Assembly (NCBI GenBank): GCA_022822265.1
Contig: JAJECA010000050.1
Coordinates: 1-64,000 of the forward strand
Length of the DNA: 64,000 nucleotides
Origin: Acidimicrobiia bacterium
GTDB taxonomy: Bacteria > Actinomycetota > Acidimicrobiia > Acidimicrobiales > Bin134
Direction of reading: 5' to 3'
Positions within the stretch are counted from its first letter, which is position 1, and every line of letters begins with the position of its first letter. Made by a program: the position numbers and the translations under genes. Under the pieces are notes generated by a model that saw nothing but the letters and a program-made list of their open reading frames with translations, did not search any database and was not told the DNA's origin. Of the stretch, positions 58,953 through 64,000 are shown piece by piece.

Positions 58953-61807
58953 GTCGTTCGCTCCCCAGAGCGCTCAATGGCCCTCACATCAGTCCCCAGA
59001 TAAGAAGCAATCACCAGCGGATCGTTCCGAACCTCCTCAGGCGACCCCTCAGAGATCACCTGCCCTGCCTCCAAGCAGTAGACCCGGTCGCTAATGCTCA
59101 TGACGAGGGGCATGTCGTGCTCGATCACCACCACCGCAGCCCCCAGCTCGGCCTGGATGCGGCGGATGAGCGGACCGAACGCCTCGCTCTCCCGCTGGGC
59201 CACACCTCCGGTGGGCTCGTCCAGCAGCAGCACCTTGGCGTCCACTGCCAGCAGGCTGGCCAGCTCCACAATGCGGCGCGTCCCGGTGGACAGGTTGGAG
59301 ATGAAGTGGTCGGCGTAGCGCCCCAGCCCCACAAAGTCCATCAGGCTGTCGACGTCGGCCCGCTTGCGCCGCTCTTGGCCCGGCGATGGAGGCACTCCCA
59401 GCAGCGATGGGACCAACAAGGAGCGGTCTCGGGCCTCCATCGCCACCATCAACGCTTCTCTCACGGTGAGATCCGGATAGATCTTGGCGTGCTGGAATCC
59501 CCGCCCGAGGCCGCCCCGGTGGCGGCGATACGACGGCAGGTGTGAGATGTCCCGGCCCAGCACTTCCACTTGGCCCTTGAACGGCACGAACCCGCTGACC
59601 GCGTTCATGAGGGTGGACTTTCCCGCCCCATTGGAGCCGATTAGCCCGACCAGCTCTCCCTGGTACACATCGATGGAGACCTGGTCCACCGCCACCTTCC
59701 CGCCGAAGTGGACATGCACGTCCCGCACCGCCAGCCACGGTTGACCCTCCTCCACCGAAACCGTGCGCTCGCTGGTGATCGGCACCGGCTTGTCCAACGC
59801 CGGCACCGGCATTGCCGCGTCGCGCGCCGCCATGCGCTCATCGGCCAACCCCAATAAGAAGTCGCGCAGCTTGTAGAGGAGCTGCATAAACCCGCCAGGG
59901 AAGTACATCAACAGCAAGAGAAGGCCCACGCCGGAGGTAAGCAGCCGCACCTCGTCGCTGGCCCCGAAGATGGCGGGGATGCCTTTGACCCACAACACGC
60001 CCAGAAGCGGCCCGGCAATAGAACCCAGCCCGCCGATGATGGCGATGGCGATCACGTTGATCGACTCATTGGAGTTGAACAGAACTTGAGGGTTGATGGT
60101 GGGCTCGCCGGTGATGATCAGCCCGCCCCCCAGCGCGGCCAACCCCCCGGCCAGGGTGAACGAGATGAGCTTGATCCGGCTGCCCGACACGGTGGAGGCG
60201 GCGGCCATGTCCTCGTTGTCTCGCACCGCGATCATCATTCGACCGATTCCGGTCTTGCGCAGATGGGACACCATCCATACCGCGAGAGCCAGCAAGACAA
60301 GCACCAAAAAGAAATAGGACTTCCGGGAGGCGGTGAAATCGAACGGACCCCACACCGGGGGGATCACTTTGGGCGTATTGGTGGCCCCCTGGGTGAACAC
60401 GTCTTGGGCGAAGATCCACGACATGGCGGCAATGGCGAAGGCCAGCGTGGTCACCGCCAGCATGAGCCCCTTCACCCGCAAAGCGGGCACGCCGATGATG
60501 AAAGCGGTGACCATTCCCGCGGCCACCGCGATCACCATGGCCACCCCCCAAGGAAGGTCAAACGACCAATCCCACAAGTCGAATGGAATGGGAATGTCGC
60601 CGTTCTCGGTCAGTGCCACCACCGTGAGGCCGCCCACTCCCGCGAAGGCGAATTGGCCCAGCGAGAGCTGCCCGGCCCAGCCGGTGAGCATCGACACCGA
60701 CAAGGCGATCAAGGCGAAACCCAAGATGCGGGTCCAGGTGTAGAGGTTGGAGTTCTTGGTGAGGAACAGCCCGAGCAGCACCAGAGCACCGAACAAGGCG
60801 ACGAATCCGAACCTCGACAGGTTGCGGATGTACCACAGGCCTCGGAGCCGTTCGGGGATGGCCTTCACCTTGGGCGAAAGCGACCACTCGCCCTCGTCCT
60901 CGGTAGCTCGGCGGGCGAACATCACCGTGATCACCAGGATGGCGATGAAGAAGATCACATCCACCGCCTCGCGGATTTCCCGGTCGACGTTGCCCTGGAA
61001 CAGTCGCTGGAAGATGCCCAGACAGATTCCGGCGATCAGCGTGACCCACAGCGATCGCATCCGGGCGATCAACGCCACCAGCAGCACCCGAAGAAGCAGG
61101 CCCGGCCCGAGGCTGGCGGTGCCCGCGTCGGCCGCGCTGACCCGGAACGGCGCCAACAAGATGAGAGTGACCCCGGCCAGCGCCCCGCCGATGGTCCACA
61201 CCATGGTGGACACCCGTCGCACGCTGATTCCGAACAGCCTCCCGGTGTCGGCGTTTTCGGCAGAGGCTCTGATGGCCAACCCGAATCGGGTTCGGCCCAA
61301 GAACAAAGCCAGTACGGCTATGACCAGCGGCACCATGATCACCACAATCAGCTCGCGCCCGCCGATGCGGAGGTGATCGGTCACCTCCCAGCGGAACTCT
61401 TGAGCGGTGAGCTTGGGGGGCAACGGGAACGGCCCGGGCCGAGACACGTCGGGAAGCTGGATGGAGGCGAAGATGGCCAGCTGGGCCACTCCCAGCGTGG
61501 CGATGAACAAAACCAGGCGCGGCGAGTTGAACAGCCGTCGCACCACCACCAGCTCCGTGACCATGGCAAATCCAGCCGCCGCCCCAACCGACAGGAAAAA
61601 CGCCAGCCAGTAGGGCACGTCGTAGCGGAACGTGAGCATGGCCATCAGGGCAACGCCGAAGCTGCCGATCTCGGCGTGGGCGAAGTTGAGCACCCCGGTC
61701 GACCGGTAGATGAGCACGAAGCCGGCGGCCAGTGCAGCCACGATTAGCCCCTGCACGCTGCCCGAGAACAAGTCCTGTTGGGAGATCTCCCAGCCGATGT
61801 CGATCAC
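58949..61807 (-). CDS. LivH-LivM-LivG triple fusion ABC transporter
   Basis: 952 residues from GTG 61807. Residues 1-300 are a LivH-type permease (VLNFAHAEIGSFG). Residues 330-650 are a LivM-type permease, with the family segment TGWAGQLSLGQFAF. Residues 690-952 are a LivG-type ATPase with P-loop GSNGAGKST (724-732), an unusual signature NLSTGTRR, and LLLDEPTGGV. Usually these are three separate genes. The joints are short charged linkers, so a true fusion rather than missed stops is likely. It needs a LivF ATPase and a binding protein; the former is fused to the next gene, the latter is not in the window. Confidence 0.92.
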   Translation of the reverse strand: MIDIGWEISQQDLFSGSVQGLIVAALAAGFVLIYRSTGVLNFAHAEIGSFGVALMAMLTFRYDVPYWLAFFLSVGAAAGFAMVTELVVVRRLFNSPRLVLFIATLGVAQLAIFASIQLPDVSRPGPFPLPPKLTAQEFRWEVTDHLRIGGRELIVVIMVPLVIAVLALFLGRTRFGLAIRASAENADTGRLFGISVRRVSTMVWTIGGALAGVTLILLAPFRVSAADAGTASLGPGLLLRVLLVALIARMRSLWVTLIAGICLGIFQRLFQGNVDREIREAVDVIFFIAILVITVMFARRATEDEGEWSLSPKVKAIPERLRGLWYIRNLSRFGFVALFGALVLLGLFLTKNSNLYTWTRILGFALIALSVSMLTGWAGQLSLGQFAFAGVGGLTVVALTENGDIPIPFDLWDWSFDLPWGVAMVIAVAAGMVTAFIIGVPALRVKGLMLAVTTLAFAIAAMSWIFAQDVFTQGATNTPKVIPPVWGPFDFTASRKSYFFLVLVLLALAVWMVSHLRKTGIGRMMIAVRDNEDMAAASTVSGSRIKLISFTLAGGLAALGGGLIITGEPTINPQVLFNSNESINVIAIAIIGGLGSIAGPLLGVLWVKGIPAIFGASDEVRLLTSGVGLLLLLMYFPGGFMQLLYKLRDFLLGLADERMAARDAAMPVPALDKPVPITSERTVSVEEGQPWLAVRDVHVHFGGKVAVDQVSIDVYQGELVGLIGSNGAGKSTLMNAVSGFVPFKGQVEVLGRDISHLPSYRRHRGGLGRGFQHAKIYPDLTVREALMVAMEARDRSLLVPSLLGVPPSPGQERRKRADVDSLMDFVGLGRYADHFISNLSTGTRRIVELASLLAVDAKVLLLDEPTGGVAQRESEAFGPLIRRIQAELGAAVVVIEHDMPLVMSISDRVYCLEAGQVISEGSPEEVRNDPLVIASYLGTDVRAIERSGERTT

Positions 61808-61851
61808 AGCACGGCCATCCGGTCTCGGCCCGGGTCAGCTCGCCTCACCGC

Positions 61852-64000
61852 TCAACCGCCCTCGGCGCCCAGGAACACCGCGCGAACGAGGTCGTCTCGC
61901 TCGGCCAGCTCCTGGGCCGGTCCCTCGAAGCGCACCCGGCCCTTCTCCATGAAGACCGCCCGCTCGGCCACGCTCAGAGCCACGTTCAGCGACTGCTCCA
62001 CGATGATCATGGTCAGCCCGGTCTCCTTCAGTTGCTCCACCACCTCCAACAGCTCCTGCACCACCACCGGGGCCAAGCCCAGCGAGAGTTCGTCGATGAG
62101 CAGCACCTCGGGTTCGTGCATCAGGCCCATTCCGAAGGCCAGCATCTGCTGCTGGCCCCCGGAGAGGTCCCCAGCGGCTTGGGTGCGCTTCTCCCGCAGC
62201 GCGCCGAACACGTCGTACACCCGCTCCACTCGCCGGAAGATCTCGGGCCTTTCCTCTTTCGTGCTGAGCATGGTGGCCAGAAGGTTCTCCTCCACCGTCA
62301 GGCCGGGGAACACTCCAGCGCCACCTCGCACTTGCACGATGCCCTGTTTGAAGCGCAGCTCGGCATCGGCGTAGGTAATGGTGCGGCCGTTGAGCCGGAT
62401 GGCACCCCGGTCGGGCACGCCCAAGCCGCTGACCGCCCGCAAAAGGGTGGACTTGCCCGCGCCGTTGGTGCCCAACAGCGCCAATGTCTCACCGCGGCGC
62501 ACCTCCAGCCCGCAGTCGAACAGCACCTGCACCGGGCCGTAGCTGTAGTCCAGCCCCCGCACTTGAAGCACCGGGATGTCATCGGGATGCTCCGACATGC
62601 GGCGCATCTCCTCCTGCTCCTCTACCAGCTCGCTCACCGCCAGCGAGATGTCGCGTTTGATGTAGCGGGAGCCGTAAGCCACCAGCAGGCCGCCGATGAT
62701 CGAAGCCGGCGGGGCCACGATACTGATGGCCAGGCGCTCTCCGTGGGCATCGCTGATGGAACCGGCGATGATGCTGCCCATGAACCCGCCCATCAAGAAG
62801 ATGAACACCGGCAACAGCGCGAACGCCTGGGCCCGCATCCGATAGGGGGCCACCGCACCGATGGTGGGGGCGGCGGCCACGAAGGAGGCCGACGTGCAGG
62901 CGTTGGCCAGGCTGATGCCGAAGATCATGATGGCGGGCTGGTGGAATCGCATAGCGATGAGCACCAGCACGCCCGACATGATGATGAGCGTGCCCGCGGT
63001 CCGCACCATCTTGGCCGGATCCTCCCGGAACATACCGTCGAACTTGAAGCCCGAGATGGGGATGGCCACCAGGCTGGCCAGCCACACCAACGAGGTCACC
63101 CAGCCCCGCTGGAAGGCCTCGTAGCCGTATTCGTCTTTCAGCATCAGGTTGAGCTGGCTGGGCAGCGTTACCAGTGCGAAGCCGAGGGTGCCCACCCCCA
63201 CGGCCAGGAAGTAGAAGGTCTTGACCTTCTTGAGACGGGCGAAAGCGGTCGACATCGAAACCGGAAGATCCGACCCGATGGGGGGCATATCGTACTGCTC
63301 CCCCAATATGGCCTGCTGCTCGTTGCCCGCTCGCGGGGGTTCCTTCAGAATCAGCGACACCAGCGCCAGCACAATCGGCGGTATGGCGAAGATGTAGAAC
63401 GCCCAGCGCCACCCGTCGTCCCCTCCGGCAATCGAGGCGATGGCACCGGCCAGCACCGGCCCGATCAGCAGGCCAATAGGCCGTCCCATGCCCTCGAAGG
63501 CGAATATCCGAGCCCGAGCGGGAATGGGATAAGTATCGGTGAGCAACGAGGAATGCACTGGCAAGCGGTTGGCTTGGCCCGCCCCGGTGAGAACCCGGGT
63601 CCAGAAATACTGAAATGGGTTCCTCACCAATCCGGTGAGGAACACGCTAATTGCCCATCCCGCAGTGGCCACTGGCACGATGAGGGTGCGCTTCACCCGG
63701 TCGGCCAGCCAGGCCAGCGGCACCGCACCCAGCACTAGGGCCACACCACCGAACGAGGAGATGCCCAATATCACCGTGTCGGATACGCCGAAGGCGTCTT
63801 GGAGGTCGGGCAGGAGCACAGCGATCGCCACCCGGTCGAACTCGTCGATCACGTTGAGCAGAAAGAGCACCACCAGCATGCTCGCCCCGCCCGCCCGGAT
63901 TCCCTGCCGCAGGGTCATGGGCGCTTCGCCGACGCCGGGCAGCAGGTCGTCGGGCAGCACCACCACCTCCGACTTTGCCGCCTGCTCGGCTAGGCGCTTG
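61852..64000 (-). CDS. MFS transporter fused to a LivF-type ATPase, 5' end outside window
   Basis: The frame is open to the window edge with plausible protein (RLAEQAAKSEVVVLPDD), so the gene starts beyond 64000. Counted from GTG 63966, residues 20-440 are a 12-helix major facilitator (EFDRVAIAVLLPD, GAGQANRLP, FEGMGRPIG). After a charged helical linker, 465-704 are a LivF-type ATPase with P-loop GTNGAGKST (499-507), signature DLSGGQQQM and LLIDELSLGLAP. An MFS carrier does not normally need an ABC ATPase. It lies 44 bases upstream of the LivHMG fusion and supplies its missing second ATPase. Confidence 0.9.
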   Translation of the reverse strand, partial: KRLAEQAAKSEVVVLPDDLLPGVGEAPMTLRQGIRAGGASMLVVLFLLNVIDEFDRVAIAVLLPDLQDAFGVSDTVILGISSFGGVALVLGAVPLAWLADRVKRTLIVPVATAGWAISVFLTGLVRNPFQYFWTRVLTGAGQANRLPVHSSLLTDTYPIPARARIFAFEGMGRPIGLLIGPVLAGAIASIAGGDDGWRWAFYIFAIPPIVLALVSLILKEPPRAGNEQQAILGEQYDMPPIGSDLPVSMSTAFARLKKVKTFYFLAVGVGTLGFALVTLPSQLNLMLKDEYGYEAFQRGWVTSLVWLASLVAIPISGFKFDGMFREDPAKMVRTAGTLIIMSGVLVLIAMRFHQPAIMIFGISLANACTSASFVAAAPTIGAVAPYRMRAQAFALLPVFIFLMGGFMGSIIAGSISDAHGERLAISIVAPPASIIGGLLVAYGSRYIKRDISLAVSELVEEQEEMRRMSEHPDDIPVLQVRGLDYSYGPVQVLFDCGLEVRRGETLALLGTNGAGKSTLLRAVSGLGVPDRGAIRLNGRTITYADAELRFKQGIVQVRGGAGVFPGLTVEENLLATMLSTKEERPEIFRRVERVYDVFGALREKRTQAAGDLSGGQQQMLAFGMGLMHEPEVLLIDELSLGLAPVVVQELLEVVEQLKETGLTMIIVEQSLNVALSVAERAVFMEKGRVRFEGPAQELAERDDLVRAVFLGAEGG

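Noticed and set aside
60086..61747. Long open frame (553 codons) on the plus strand opposite the LivHMG fusion
   Set aside because: Antisense frames stay open in GC-rich DNA; the protein is His/Gln/Arg-rich with no family motif and the minus-strand gene is certain.
58949..61807. LivHMG fusion as a sequencing frameshift artefact
   Set aside because: All three domains are in one frame with short charged linkers and no truncated ends; a missed stop codon cannot be fully excluded from one sequence.
61732..63738. Plus-strand open frame of 668 codons opposite the MFS-LivF fusion
   Set aside because: Same antisense artefact; its composition is unlike a real protein and it fully overlaps a well-supported gene.
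1..64000. tRNA, rRNA, CRISPR array, insertion sequence or prophage
   Set aside because: No repeat-spacer pattern, tRNA-like folds in the gaps, transposase or phage genes were recognised by eye; gaps are too short for most of these.

Overview
The window is GC-rich, almost fully coding DNA from an actinobacterium. The clearest lineage marker is a mycothione reductase (41696-43054), because mycothiol is an actinobacterial thiol. Supporting signs are six AMP-forming acyl-CoA ligases, six short-chain dehydrogenases (SDRs), three cytochromes P450, an F420-type luciferase-like oxidoreductase, lipoproteins with long Pro/Glu/Ala/Thr linkers, and many apparently leaderless promoters. My best guess is an uncultured member of the Acidimicrobiia; this is inference, not proof. 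No tRNA, rRNA, CRISPR, insertion sequence or prophage gene was seen. The longest non-coding gap is about 177 bases (3458-3634), so there is no gene-free stretch above 300 bases.

Layout. 1-3457: end of one acyl-CoA ligase, a VOC protein, a class II aldolase and a second ligase. 3635-7363: a P450 divergent from an operon of a two-subunit CoA-transferase-like enzyme (resembling steroid-ring IpdAB) and an SDR, with overlapping -10 boxes inside a palindrome between them. 7360-10892 (minus): a tightly coupled DUF35 / thiolase / P450 / SDR operon. 11014-13857: SDR, SnoaL-like protein and ligase. 13869-16865: a large M16 peptidase lipoprotein. 16985-20854 (minus): a ribose-type ABC importer with a strong hairpin after the binding-protein gene. 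20970-24773 (minus): P450, a thiolase-like protein and its DUF35 partner (both lacking canonical active or zinc residues), and an SDR. 24850-28878: an uncharacterised protein and glycine decarboxylase GcvP. 28967-34519: enoyl-CoA hydratase, amidohydrolase and a MacAB-like export set. 34571-38781: three acyl-CoA dehydrogenases around coaE. 38778-43876: esterase, 2-hydroxyacid dehydrogenase, SDR, mycothione reductase, TauD-like dioxygenase. 43901-50595: three ligases, a CaiB-type CoA-transferase and an SDR. 50684-53965: a HicA/HicB-like pair joined to aroC, then a crotonase and an F420-type enzyme. 54018-58952: an indole-glycerol-phosphate synthase paralogue, a split MaoC-type hydratase, a quinone-reductase-like protein, a SnoaL-like protein, a hydrolase and an aldo/keto reductase. 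58949-64000 (minus): a LivH-LivM-LivG triple fusion followed upstream by an MFS-LivF fusion.

Together the genes look like a catabolic region for activated carboxylic acids of steroid or terpenoid type: ligases form CoA esters, P450s hydroxylate, SDRs oxidise, dehydrogenases and crotonase/MaoC proteins carry out beta-oxidation, and thiolase/DUF35 and IpdAB-like proteins cleave carbon bonds. Importers with fused subunits may bring in substrate. Housekeeping genes (aroC, coaE, gcvP, mtr) are interspersed. The real substrates cannot be read from the sequence.
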